DNA of 36,402 bases from the NCBI GenBank assembly GCA_021846945.1, contig JAJZVZ010000031.1, positions 1-36,402 on the forward strand, given 5' to 3'. The notes beneath the pieces were generated by a model. It did no database searches. It saw only the letters and a list, made by a program, of their open reading frames with translations, and was not told where the DNA came from. Origin of the DNA: Acidobacteriota bacterium (GTDB lineage Bacteria; Acidobacteriota; Terriglobia; Terriglobales; Acidobacteriaceae). Below are positions 1 through 8,088 of the stretch, piece by piece (within the stretch, counting starts at the first letter, position 1; every line of letters starts with the position of its first letter). The position numbers and the translations under genes were made by a program.

Positions 1-90
1 TGTTGATTGTCTCGTCGCCGTATTCTGCATCTCTACGCAGCCAGTTCTAAACCTGAGATGTGAAGAAGACCGCGTTAAGAGGGCTGGAAG

Positions 91-447
91 ATGAGGACGT
101 TGCAGTTGCACGGCGCAAGGCGATTCGAATTGATCACACAGGCCGCGTTCTGGTGGATGTCTGGAAAGCGACTGCTTCATTCCAGCGTGGGAGTTACTCG
201 AAATATAAGCAACTCTCGGGTATTGATCGGGGCAAGTGAATGCTCTCCTGTGGGCGCAGCGATTCAGGTAGCGGTTCTCTTGCCGCAGAATGAAGGCAGT
301 GGCTACGGAATCAAATTATAGGGGGAAGGTATCGTGGTCGGTATGAACGAAACCGGATGTACAGACTTCGCCGAGCGGCTGTTTGCATTTGCCGCCTCGG
401 TGCATTTCTACCCCGAGCGGCTGGATGCTGCAGAGCCGCCCAGCTAA
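91..447 (+). pseudogene. PilZ-domain protein, interrupted by an in-frame stop
   Basis: The reading frame from ATG 91 gives a PilZ-like pattern: an RRF start, then TRNISNSRVLIGA, then PVGAAIQVAVLLP, spaced as in PilZ domains. PilZ domains bind c-di-GMP and often regulate exopolysaccharide export. A TAG at 319-321 ends the frame after GYGIKL. The same frame then continues without another stop through GEGIVVG and FAASVHFYPE to a TAA at 445-447, which looks like the last strands of the same domain. The family usually needs about 100-120 residues, and the two halves together give 118 codons. I read this as one PilZ gene split by a nonsense change. The RRxxR c-di-GMP binding motif is reduced to RR at the start, so binding may have been lost too. 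It sits just upstream of the export operon, the usual place for such a regulator. Confidence 0.6.
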
Positions 448-479
448 AGCAATACGAAGCCTCTGATCGCATCAGGCAA

Positions 480-632
480 TGTAACGCGCTGGAAACTGCG
501 CCGGTGAGTTGCTATCGATTCACCCCGTGAAAAATGGGGATTCCGACTGAGGATGGCGAAGCTATGCCCTAAAGCTGCCAAGACGCGAACTTAGCCATCG
601 TCGCCCCGCATACGCCCACCCTTCACATCGCC
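480..632 (+). promoter_or_regulatory. Gap with a possible structured leader upstream of the export gene
   Basis: This 200-base stretch contains no convincing gene. It does contain several short inverted repeats: GGTGA 503-507 with TCACC 520-524, CCCC 523-526 with GGGG 536-539 (mutually exclusive with the previous pair), and GATGGC 552-557 with GCCATC 594-599 enclosing a small AGCT/AGCT pair at 560-576. Overlapping alternative stems just before an exopolysaccharide operon could mean an RNA leader. I could not match it to the c-di-GMP-I or cobalamin riboswitch consensus by eye, and no promoter boxes are clear. Confidence 0.25.
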
Positions 633-659
633 TTGGTGGATGTCGGGAGGTTTTTTGAC

Positions 660-1367
660 ATGAGATGTTCTATTCTCGTTTTCGCGCTTTTCACAATGTT
701 AGGTGTGGCATCGGCACAGAACAGCGTGCTGTCTACTCTGCCGGTACATTCGTCATCGAGCGCCACGGTGGTCACGACCGCGAAGCCGGGTTTGAGCGAT
801 CATGCTCCGCGCTACCAACTACGCAAGGGCGACTCGTTCGAACTACAGTTCGCCTTTTCACCGGAGTTCAATCAGACCGTGACAGTCCAGCCTGACGGCT
901 ATATCACGCTGAAGTCTGTGGGAACGATCTCCGCGGAAGGACTGACAATTCCCGAGCTCACGCAGAACATCAATCAGGCCTACAGCGGGATCCTCCGCGA
1001 CCCCGTGATTACGATCAATTTGGAAGATTTTGACAAGCCCTATTTTGTTGTCGCCGGCCAGGTCGGCAAGCCCGGTAAATACGACCTTCGCAGCGACATC
1101 ACCATCACCGAGGCCGTGGCCATCGCCGGCGGATTTACCGAGGCGTCCAGGCACTCGCAGGTCATCCTCTTCCGTCCCGGAGCAAACGGAATGACGGAAG
1201 CGCGGGCCGTCAACGTGAAGAAGATGCTCAAAGCCCAAAATCTAATGGAAGATGTTCATTTACGCCCCGGCGACCTGATCTTCGTGCCGCAGAACCGGAT
1301 CTCGAAGATCCAGAGGTATCTGCCAACCAGCAACCTGGGATTCTACGGGTACCCCGGAACCTTCTAG
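660..1367 (+). CDS. Wza-like polysaccharide export protein (Poly_export + SLBB)
   Basis: This is a periplasmic or outer-membrane polysaccharide export protein of the Wza/GumB family, 235 residues. The ATG at 660 is preferred over the TTG at 633 because GGGAGG at 645-650 sits 9 bases upstream of the ATG and the protein then begins with a normal signal peptide (MRCSILVFALFTMLGVASA, cleavage near AQN). The Poly_export domain follows (YQLRKGDSFELQF, then VTVQPDGYITL and SAEGLTIPELTQ). One SLBB domain comes next (YFVVAGQVGKPGKYDL, ITITEAVAIAGGF), ending in LRPGDLIFVPQ. It is short compared with E. coli Wza (about 380 residues) and has no C-terminal transmembrane helix, so the outer-membrane channel may need another partner. 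There is no Cys lipobox. It is followed 14 bases later by the chain-length protein, so the two are probably co-transcribed. Confidence 0.88.
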   Translation: MRCSILVFALFTMLGVASAQNSVLSTLPVHSSSSATVVTTAKPGLSDHAPRYQLRKGDSFELQFAFSPEFNQTVTVQPDGYITLKSVGTISAEGLTIPELTQNINQAYSGILRDPVITINLEDFDKPYFVVAGQVGKPGKYDLRSDITITEAVAIAGGFTEASRHSQVILFRPGANGMTEARAVNVKKMLKAQNLMEDVHLRPGDLIFVPQNRISKIQRYLPTSNLGFYGYPGTF

Positions 1368-1381
1368 CCAGGTGAATAGCT

Positions 1382-2860
1382 ATGCCACATGAATTGATTG
1401 AGGTTCAGCGTTACGAGTCGCGGCCCTTGCCGACGCTTCGAGATCTGGTTGCCATAGTGTTTCGGCAACGACGGATCATCCTGGCGGTCTTCCTATCGGT
1501 CATTGCACTGGTGTTCCTCTCGGGAGTGTGGATTCCGAAATACCAGGCCCACATGAAGATCCTCGTGCTGCGGCAGCGCACGGACGCTATGGTAACTGCT
1601 GATGTGAATGCGCCGCCTCAGAACACCGGGCAGATTACGAAAGAAGACCTAAACTCCGAGGTGGAACTACTTAAGAGCGATGACCTCCTGCAGAAAGTGG
1701 TTGTGCAAACCGGCCTTCAGCATCAGCAGAGATCCCTCTTTGGCCATGAGAAGGAAACGACCGCGATTGCCGCAGCCGTTCGCAAACTGGGCAAGGATCT
1801 GGATGTTGAGCCCGTTCGGGATGCAAACGTCATCTCTGTTTCCTATCGTGCCAGCAACCCTCAATTGGCTGCGAAAGCGCTCAACGCGGTAGCCGCAGCA
1901 TACATGGAGAAGCACCTTGAAATGCATCGCCCTTCCGGGGAGTTTACGTTCTTCGATCAACAGACGAAGCGCTTTCGCGTCGGACTGGAGCAGTCGCAGG
2001 CACAGTTAGAGGAATTTACTGAAAGGACCGGCGTTGCGTCGGCGCCGCTGCAACGCGACCTCACGCTACAGAAGCTTGCCGACTTCAATGCAACTGCGCA
2101 CCAGGCTCAGGTATCCGCTGCCCAGACGTTAGAGCGCATTCGCTCCATCCAGGCGCAGCTTAGTACCATGCAGCCACGCCTTACGACCGAGATTAGGACG
2201 GCTGAGAATCCACAGTTAATGCAGCAACTCAAGTCAACGTTGTTGAACCTCCAGTTAAAGAGGACCGAACTGCTGACCAAGTTCGATCCCTCCTACCGGC
2301 TTGTTAAAGAGGTCGACCAGCAGATTCTGGAGGCGCAAGCGGCCATTGCAGCGGCGGAGAACAAGCCTCCGCAGGACACAACCACGGATCAGAATCCGAC
2401 CTATACGATGCTGCGTGACGAGTTAGCGAAAGCGGAAGCGGACTTGAGCGGGCTGCGCGCGCAGGCAGCCGCCGCGGGCTTGGCCGCGGGCGAATATCGA
2501 GTGGCGGCGCGGGAGCTTCAACGGCAAGGGATCAAGCAGGAAGACCTGCAACGCACAGAGAAGACTGATGAGCAGAACTACCTTCTTTACCTCCAGAAGC
2601 GGGAGGAAGCGCGCATTAATGACGCCCTCGACCAGCGCGGGATTTTGAACGTCGCGCTGGCAGAACGACCAATGGCGCCAGCACTTCCGGTGCGCTCTCC
2701 AGTGCAAACCGGCGGAATAGCGCTCGTGCTGGCCCTGTTTGTCGGATTCGGCGCCGGTTTCGTCGCAGATTACGTTGACCCATCCTTCCGGACGCCTGAT
2801 GAAGTAGTTGGTTACCTCGACATGCCCGTTCTTGCCTCCTTGCCGAAGGACACGCAATAA
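1382..2860 (+). CDS. Wzz/GumC-like chain-length determinant (PCP) protein
   Basis: This is a 492-residue inner-membrane polysaccharide co-polymerase. It has a short cytoplasmic N-terminus with PTLRDLVAIVFRQRR, a first membrane helix at about residues 31-50, and the Wzz-type periplasmic start (YQAHMKILVLRQR). A long Gln/Glu/Ala-rich coiled-coil region follows (about residues 180-420). The C-terminus has the proline-containing PVRSPVQTGG lead-in, a second membrane helix (IALVLALFVGFGAGFVADYV) and a short cytoplasmic tail (RTPDEVVGYLDMPVLASLP). It lacks the fused tyrosine-kinase domain of Wzc; a separate CpsD-like protein is encoded three genes on. In this family such proteins set polymer length and link the Wzy polymerase to the Wza exporter. 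It lies 14 bases after the export gene and 9 bases before the AAA ATPase gene. Confidence 0.88.
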   Translation: MPHELIEVQRYESRPLPTLRDLVAIVFRQRRIILAVFLSVIALVFLSGVWIPKYQAHMKILVLRQRTDAMVTADVNAPPQNTGQITKEDLNSEVELLKSDDLLQKVVVQTGLQHQQRSLFGHEKETTAIAAAVRKLGKDLDVEPVRDANVISVSYRASNPQLAAKALNAVAAAYMEKHLEMHRPSGEFTFFDQQTKRFRVGLEQSQAQLEEFTERTGVASAPLQRDLTLQKLADFNATAHQAQVSAAQTLERIRSIQAQLSTMQPRLTTEIRTAENPQLMQQLKSTLLNLQLKRTELLTKFDPSYRLVKEVDQQILEAQAAIAAAENKPPQDTTTDQNPTYTMLRDELAKAEADLSGLRAQAAAAGLAAGEYRVAARELQRQGIKQEDLQRTEKTDEQNYLLYLQKREEARINDALDQRGILNVALAERPMAPALPVRSPVQTGGIALVLALFVGFGAGFVADYVDPSFRTPDEVVGYLDMPVLASLPKDTQ

Positions 2861-2869
2861 CGGAGGGCA

Positions 2870-3964
2870 ATGTTTCTTTCTTATTTCCATCTCGCCGAGC
2901 AGCCTTTCGGAGCAACGCCCGATCCACGGTTTCTGTTCCAGAGTGCTTCACACCGTGAAACCTTGGCTTCTCTGTACTGTGCCTTCTGCGCGAACCGCGG
3001 CTTTACTGCACTGATCGCAGAGCCTGGAATGGGAAAAACGACTCTGCTTCTTGAGTTTCTCGATTACATTCACGATCATGCGAGCACTGTGTTCCTGTCT
3101 AACCCGCTGTGCAAGTCAGACAACATACTCTCTCTCATTCTCTATGACCTCGGAATCACACCGAGTCATGCCGTCGCCAACAGGCATCGGCAACTCAACG
3201 AAGTCGTTTTATCCGAGGCACGATCCGGGCGTCGGTTGGTTCTGATCATCGACGAGGCACAGAACCTCTCTGTCCACGCCCTCGAGCTGGTGCGCTTGCT
3301 GACGAACTTCGAGACCCCTCGATCCAAGCTGATACAGATCGTTCTTGCCGGCCAGCCCCAGTTGGCAGACACCCTGTCAAGACCGGAAGTCGCCCAGTTG
3401 CTGCAACGAATATCAACAGTTTGCCGTCTCGAACGATTCTCCAACGCAGAAACAGCTGCATACATCGAGCACCGGCTAACAAAAGCTGGACATACCGGAG
3501 CGAACCTTTTCACTGCCGGTGCAATTCAACTCATTGCTGAGGCTAGCCATGGGATACCGCGGACCATCAATACTCTCTGCTTCAACGCGCTTTGCATCTG
3601 CCGCGCCAGGAACTCCAAGCTAGTGGAGGAATCGATGGTTGGAGAATCCATTTGTGATCTTCAATTACCGTCGTACCGTGGGGCACCGTCCAATGTTCAG
3701 GCGCCGACCGAAATACCTGTTCCGTTCATCCCCCATACCTCCGAGATCCGGTTGTCGGCAAGCAGATTGGCTTGGTACTCCGCCAAAATGTCAGCTGGTA
3801 TCTGTGCCGCGCTTACCGGAGTGCACATGTGGACCACGCGCGTTCAATGTTGGTTCCGCGGTGTCCTCGGCGGCATTCCTATCCAGCGCCTCACCGGATG
3901 GCTGCTCAGGAATGTCGGTTTTTGGAAGGCAAGTTGCCGGGATCGTGCAAACGACGGCGTCTGA
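2870..3964 (+). CDS. ExeA/GspA-like AAA ATPase, 3' end degraded
   Basis: The product starts MFLSYFHLAEQPFGATPDPRF, the signature opening of ExeA/GspA-type AAA ATPases found in secretion and exopolysaccharide loci. Walker A is AEPGMGKTT (residues 50-58) and Walker B is LVLIIDEAQN (about 122-131). The sensor/lid region follows (IVLAGQPQL, then HRLTKAG, and SHGIPRTINTLCFNAL). After about residue 265 the protein becomes unlike the family: a Pro/Ser linker, a weakly hydrophobic stretch, then RDRANDGV and a TGA. A LysM-like segment appears in the same frame just beyond the stop (see 3965-4180), so the original gene was probably longer. The ATPase core is complete. It likely powers or regulates assembly of the polysaccharide export machine; the exact partner is not known. 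Confidence 0.85.
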   Translation: MFLSYFHLAEQPFGATPDPRFLFQSASHRETLASLYCAFCANRGFTALIAEPGMGKTTLLLEFLDYIHDHASTVFLSNPLCKSDNILSLILYDLGITPSHAVANRHRQLNEVVLSEARSGRRLVLIIDEAQNLSVHALELVRLLTNFETPRSKLIQIVLAGQPQLADTLSRPEVAQLLQRISTVCRLERFSNAETAAYIEHRLTKAGHTGANLFTAGAIQLIAEASHGIPRTINTLCFNALCICRARNSKLVEESMVGESICDLQLPSYRGAPSNVQAPTEIPVPFIPHTSEIRLSASRLAWYSAKMSAGICAALTGVHMWTTRVQCWFRGVLGGIPIQRLTGWLLRNVGFWKASCRDRANDGV

Positions 3965-4180
3965 GATTATCGGGGCACCTAAGCCGCGAGGGTGCCCGCG
4001 TCCCGGCCGAACATGCCATCCAGATCAGTGACGGTCAAGCTAGCACCTGGGGAGGCCCTTGAGGGAATTGCCAGCGAGCCCTTAGCCGCATTCGGCGCCT
4101 CGGTACTTCGACAAATTCAGGCTCTGACTCCGCGCCTTACTGATTCCATCCATTTTGAGAGCAGTCGCACTATTTGAATA
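3965..4180 (+). pseudogene. Remnant of the ATPase C-terminal LysM/peptidoglycan-binding-like domain
   Basis: This is the same reading frame as the upstream ATPase, resumed after its TGA (3962-3964) and a second in-frame TAA (3980-3982). From about 4025 it reads SVTVKLAPGEALEGIA, then SVLRQIQALTPRLTDSIHF. This has the shape of a LysM-like repeat (V-x-x-G-x-x-L-x-x-I-A, then I-x-x-L-N-P-x-L-x-D). Such a C-terminal domain after a membrane helix is expected for ExeA-type ATPases that anchor to the cell wall. Two stops within 20 bases and the scrambled linker before them suggest compensating or multiple indels. No separate start with a ribosome site is visible, although an ATG at 3992 could in principle open a 61-codon frame. 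Confidence 0.45.
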
Positions 4181-4230
4181 CCGGAACGTATCAGTAGAGG
4201 AGAGCCAGACATATCTGCGAGGACAAGCCC

Positions 4231-4950
4231 ATGAGCCGGAACTTTGAACTGTTGAACCAACTAGACGCTGAGTTCAAACTCGGCGTTGCCACCCCAAAGA
4301 CTATTCCAGCAGCGGAGAGAGCTGTCGAGCGACGTCGATCAGATTCTGTGAATCGGGAGATGCTCAACCTCGTGCAAAGAGTGTTTCTGCCAGAGAACCC
4401 GAATTCGCCCCATGTCGTCGCCCTATGCAGTGTGGACCGAAACGCCCGAGCTAGCAGTATTTGTTTCGAGCTAGGGAAGGCGCTCACAGCTCACACTACC
4501 CGGTCGGTTTGCCTGATCGATGCAAACCCACACACCCCTCTTCCTTCAGCCCCTCTCAAAGAAAATCGTCCTGCGTCATTCCTCGAATCGGACCATGATT
4601 ATTGCCAGGAGATCTCCCCGAACCTGTGGTACACGACTACCAAGGACCCGAGTTCACCGACCGAGAACGGCTCGGTTCCCACGCACTTATTGAAACAACG
4701 TATCGAGTATTTGCGCACGAGATTCCACTTCATCGTGATTGATTTGCCCCAAGCCGGCAGCCAGGGCGACGCCGCTGTCCTTAGCCAGCTAGCCGACGGT
4801 TCTATTTTGGTGATCGAAGCCAATACTACACGCAAAGCCGCAGCGCTCCAGGCTAAGAAAACAATGGAAGCGATGAACATCCGAATTCTGGGGTCTGTTC
4901 TCAATAGCCGCACTTTTCCAATCCCGGAGCGCCTGTACCGCAAGCTCTAG
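4231..4950 (+). CDS. CpsD/CapB-like BY-kinase family protein without a Walker A loop
   Basis: This 239-residue protein is homologous in layout to the cytoplasmic tyrosine-kinase (ParA/MinD-like) partner of chain-length proteins. VVALCSVDRNARASSICFELGKAL (about residues 62-85) occupies the Walker A position, and SVCLIDANP (92-100) matches Walker A'. FIVIDLPQAG matches Walker B, followed by ADGSILVIEANTTRKAA and ILGSVLNSR. The P-loop glycines and the invariant Lys are missing: the segment reads DRNARASS where GxxxxGKS/T is expected. There is no Tyr-rich C-terminal tail. It may therefore be a non-catalytic scaffold for the GumC-like protein rather than a kinase. The start at 4231 is supported by GAGG eight bases upstream. 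It is followed by the sugar transferase. Confidence 0.75.
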   Translation: MSRNFELLNQLDAEFKLGVATPKTIPAAERAVERRRSDSVNREMLNLVQRVFLPENPNSPHVVALCSVDRNARASSICFELGKALTAHTTRSVCLIDANPHTPLPSAPLKENRPASFLESDHDYCQEISPNLWYTTTKDPSSPTENGSVPTHLLKQRIEYLRTRFHFIVIDLPQAGSQGDAAVLSQLADGSILVIEANTTRKAAALQAKKTMEAMNIRILGSVLNSRTFPIPERLYRKL

Positions 4951-5113
4951 GCTCACGTGGTTGCCAATCGATACCTTTCTGGGGTCCCGCGCCGGAACCT
5001 TTAGGAACACAGCCTTTATTGCACTCATCGATCCTGCATATTCACAGACCTTCCATCGTATTCACCAACGCGAGTCTCCACGACGCTTTGGGCCTCACAC
5101 AAAGAGAAACACT

Positions 5114-6544
5114 ATGACAACTCCACAGCGTCAATTACTTATCACTGCCTTTCCCGTCGCAGATCTGATCCTGCTCGGAATAGTCCTGGACGTGTCAGTT
5201 TTTGGTTCCGGTTCGTTCATGCCGCTCTCTGTGCTGACTCACAAGACGCTACAAGTCCAGACCATATTTGCGATCCTTGCTCTGCTCTTCCTCTGGAAGC
5301 CTGCTTTCAAGATGATCGGGCTCTACCAGTCGAAGCGCCTTACACGCCCTGTGCGTGAATTCCCGGAATTGCTGAAAGCAGCAGCGGTCGCGACTATTAT
5401 CTTGGCCGTTGTCGCGCTGGTCTTTCGGGTTCGCGCGATCACCCCGACTGTTTTGTGGAGGTTTCTCCCTCTATCCATTTCTAGCCTGACGGCTTCGCGA
5501 TTTGGCTTGCGCTACCTCCTCAAAGCCATACGTCAACGTGGACGCAACCTACGGCAAGTGATCGTCGTCGGCACCAATGCACGCGCTGTGAACTTTGCTA
5601 GCAGCATCCTGACGAAGCCAGAACTGGGCTACAGGTTGGCCGGCTTCGTCGATGATGTTTGGGTCGGCCCCGGTCTAGCCGAAGGGTTGACACGCAAACT
5701 CGTTTCAAATCTTGTCGGTTTTCCTTCCTTCCTCAGGAACCACGTTGTCGACGAAGTAGTAATTGCATTACCGATCAAATCTTTCTATGAAAAAGAAGAT
5801 GGTCTGCTTCGCACCTGCCGAGAGCACGGCATAATCGTTCGCATCCTCACTGATCTATTTGACGCCTCCCCTTCCGAACAGAATGTGAATGAATTTGCCA
5901 GCGCACCGCTTCTCACTTTCTCCTCGATTCCTATCGATACTCTCCGATTAGTTGCCAAGCGGGCCATTGACATTGCGGTCTCAAGCTTGCTCCTGATCGT
6001 ACTAAGTCCAGTCTTCTTGGCCGCCTATATTCTTGTAAAGCTGGACTCTAAAGGACCGGCAATCTTTGCTCAAAAGCGGATCGGCTTGAATAAGCGCCGT
6101 TTTCGAATCTACAAATTCCGCAGCATGGTTGCGAACGCGGAGAAACTTCAGGCGCAGCTCGAATCGCACAACGAAGCGCAAGGACCTGTATTCAAAATCA
6201 AACACGATCCCCGCATCACGCGCGTCGGGAGAATCCTCCGTAAAACTAGCATCGACGAGCTCCCGCAACTCTTTAACGTGCTCATAGGCGACATGAGCCT
6301 GGTTGGTCCGCGACCTCTGCCGGTACGCGACTACAACGGATTCGATAACGACTGGCAGCGCCGCCGCTTTAGCGTTCGACCAGGAGTAACCTGCCTGTGG
6401 CAGGTGAGCGGACGAAGCTCTGTCACATTCGATCAATGGATGCGCCTCGACATGGAGTACATTGATCAGTGGTCTCTCTGGCTTGACATGAAGATCTTGG
6501 CAAGAACCATACCTGCGGTGGTCAAGGGAATCGGTGCCGCATGA
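5114..6544 (+). CDS. Undecaprenyl-phosphate sugar-1-phosphate transferase (WbaP/WcaJ type)
   Basis: This is the initiating polyprenyl-phosphate hexose-1-phosphate transferase (polyprenol glycosylphosphotransferase), which loads the first sugar onto undecaprenyl phosphate at the inner membrane. The frame opens from a TTG at 4961, but the first 51 codons are not family-like, so I chose the ATG at 5114 (476 residues). N-terminal membrane helices are followed by the CoA-binding-like domain ([24 protein letters not shown]). A further helix ([20 protein letters not shown]) leads into the catalytic Bact_transf domain, with [54 protein letters not shown] and [14 protein letters not shown]. The catalytic Asp-Glu in SIDELPQ is present. 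Substrate sugar (Glc, Gal or other) cannot be told from sequence. Length and domain order are normal. Confidence 0.92.
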   Translation: MTTPQRQLLITAFPVADLILLGIVLDVSVFGSGSFMPLSVLTHKTLQVQTIFAILALLFLWKPAFKMIGLYQSKRLTRPVREFPELLKAAAVATIILAVVALVFRVRAITPTVLWRFLPLSISSLTASRFGLRYLLKAIRQRGRNLRQVIVVGTNARAVNFASSILTKPELGYRLAGFVDDVWVGPGLAEGLTRKLVSNLVGFPSFLRNHVVDEVVIALPIKSFYEKEDGLLRTCREHGIIVRILTDLFDASPSEQNVNEFASAPLLTFSSIPIDTLRLVAKRAIDIAVSSLLLIVLSPVFLAAYILVKLDSKGPAIFAQKRIGLNKRRFRIYKFRSMVANAEKLQAQLESHNEAQGPVFKIKHDPRITRVGRILRKTSIDELPQLFNVLIGDMSLVGPRPLPVRDYNGFDNDWQRRRFSVRPGVTCLWQVSGRSSVTFDQWMRLDMEYIDQWSLWLDMKILARTIPAVVKGIGAA

Positions 6545-6778
6545 TTCGGAGTGTTATTCGGATCTGGCGCACTGCCTTGCGGCCCCATCTGCGATACACG
6601 AGCCCCTCTTCGGCGGTCAGATCAATCGACTCGCCGTGTGTATAGAGTCCCATCCTCACAGCATGGACGCATCCGGCGCTTACTCGTAAGCATTGACAAC
6701 GCATCACGCTGCCTTCAAAACACCTAGATCGAGCGAAGCAGATAGCCTTGAAACGATAAACACTATCTCGAGCCAATT
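6545..6778 (+). other. Intergenic gap, no gene seen
   Basis: A 234-base AT-richer spacer separates the sugar transferase from the polymerase gene. No convincing ORF, terminator hairpin or promoter was found. An 84-codon minus-strand frame crosses it but overlaps the transferase gene and resembles nothing. Confidence 0.4.
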
Positions 6779-8050
6779 ATGAAGTTATCTTCCGAAAGCG
6801 CCGCCCTGCCCCCCCTTCCACTTGGTGGCTCTTTACGTGTGCCGCTTTACTCATCGTTTCCGCCGCGCTTTCTCGACAACACGGTCATGGGTTTCTTATG
6901 GATATTCGTTTTCGCTCTTCCAACAGACCTACACCTCTCCGACACTCTGTCCCTGACATTGCCAGTTGGATCCCTGTGTATACTGCTAGGAACGCTAGGC
7001 GTCGTAAAGCGGCGGGCCATCATCGCTATCCCTTTCGGCTTCTGGTGCCTGATCGCGTTTGTCACATGGTCTACATGCACCGTCGTTTGGGCCGCATACC
7101 CAGATTACATCGAGGAAAAGCTCATTAAGTATTGGGAATTTCTCCCCTTATGCTTCGTAATGACGCAATTCGCTTATGATCGCCGCGGTCGTATGCATTT
7201 ACTCAATGCCTACCTGACTGGCTGTTGGCTTGGAGTCCTTGGAGTATTTTTCCATTTCGCAACCGGACATGAGTTCTTTACTCCAGCCGCTAATGAATTG
7301 ACGAGTCGATACAGCTTCGGAACCGATGCAAACTTCTTGGCATTAGCTTTGGTGATTGGCGCGGGCATTGCATGGCATCACATCTATTCTGAATGTAAGA
7401 GGTGGAAGCGACTCCTATCTCTGCTCTATCTCCCCGCCGCTTTCTTGGCCATAGGCCTGACCGGCTCCCGCGGTGCATTGATTGCGTTGCTTGCGGCTGT
7501 CTTAACATTCGCTCTTTTCTCCGACTTGCGGAGGCGAATCGCTACTCTAGCGGGCACGACTGCCATACTGGCGCTGACATTGGCCTTGCCGCTAAGCTTT
7601 ACCTGGCGACTCTCAACAACAACGCAGGATGTACGCTATGGAACGCTCGATGGACGCACAACCGTGTGGAATGAGGGGCTCATCCTCTTCGGGGAACACC
7701 CCCTGTGCGGCCTCGGCGCGGGAGCTACTAAGGGCGCCTTGCCGATGGTAGCGCACAACACTCCGCTTGAACTCCTGATCGAAGGAGGGCTAATCAGCGT
7801 AGGTCTCTTTTATGGAGGCCTTGCTCATAGCATTTATCGTATCACGAGCATCGCGAGTCAGGAGCGAACCCTTCTGATCGTGATCTGTTCGGCTTTGCTT
7901 GTCGGCACCTTTGCGCTAAGTTGGGATGCGCAATGTACCACTTGGTTCGTCTATACACTTCTTTCCTCGGCGGGATCAGTCAGGTTACGAGTACAATCCG
8001 CCACAGATTTCCTTGGCTCAGTGCTAAAGGATGCTGCAAGCACTCCTTAG
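6779..8050 (+). CDS. O-antigen polymerase/ligase-like membrane protein (Wzy_C family)
   Basis: This is a polytopic inner-membrane protein of 423 residues with about ten hydrophobic helices. The Wzy/WaaL signature lies around LTGSRGALIALLAAV (nucleotides ~7460-7500), followed by a large periplasmic loop containing DGRTTVWNEGLILFGEHPL, GLGAGATKGAL and AHNTPLELLIEGGL. The Arg and His in such loops are the conserved functional residues of WaaL/Wzy proteins. It would polymerise repeat units, or ligate polymer to a carrier, on the periplasmic face. Family membership cannot separate polymerase from ligase. With a PCP, Wza and Wzx in the same locus, polymerase is the better guess. No strong ribosome binding site precedes the ATG at 6779; an internal ATG at 6886 is an alternative. 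Confidence 0.82.
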   Translation: MKLSSESAALPPLPLGGSLRVPLYSSFPPRFLDNTVMGFLWIFVFALPTDLHLSDTLSLTLPVGSLCILLGTLGVVKRRAIIAIPFGFWCLIAFVTWSTCTVVWAAYPDYIEEKLIKYWEFLPLCFVMTQFAYDRRGRMHLLNAYLTGCWLGVLGVFFHFATGHEFFTPAANELTSRYSFGTDANFLALALVIGAGIAWHHIYSECKRWKRLLSLLYLPAAFLAIGLTGSRGALIALLAAVLTFALFSDLRRRIATLAGTTAILALTLALPLSFTWRLSTTTQDVRYGTLDGRTTVWNEGLILFGEHPLCGLGAGATKGALPMVAHNTPLELLIEGGLISVGLFYGGLAHSIYRITSIASQERTLLIVICSALLVGTFALSWDAQCTTWFVYTLLSSAGSVRLRVQSATDFLGSVLKDAASTP

Positions 8051-8074
8051 CCTGCGTCACTAATTGGTTTTGGT

Positions 8075-8082
8075 AAAGGAGG
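8075..8082 (+). promoter_or_regulatory. Strong ribosome binding site that fixes a TTG start
   Basis: AAAGGAGG lies six bases before the TTG at 8089. It decides the start of the next glycosyltransferase, whose first residues (MRITVVTTTLNA) are exactly where the GT2 fold should begin. Confidence 0.75.
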
Positions 8083-8088
8083 CAGTAC

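Noticed and set aside
480..632. c-di-GMP-I (GEMM) riboswitch
   Set aside because: Tempting because of the PilZ and exopolysaccharide context, but the conserved GEMM sequence blocks could not be matched by eye.
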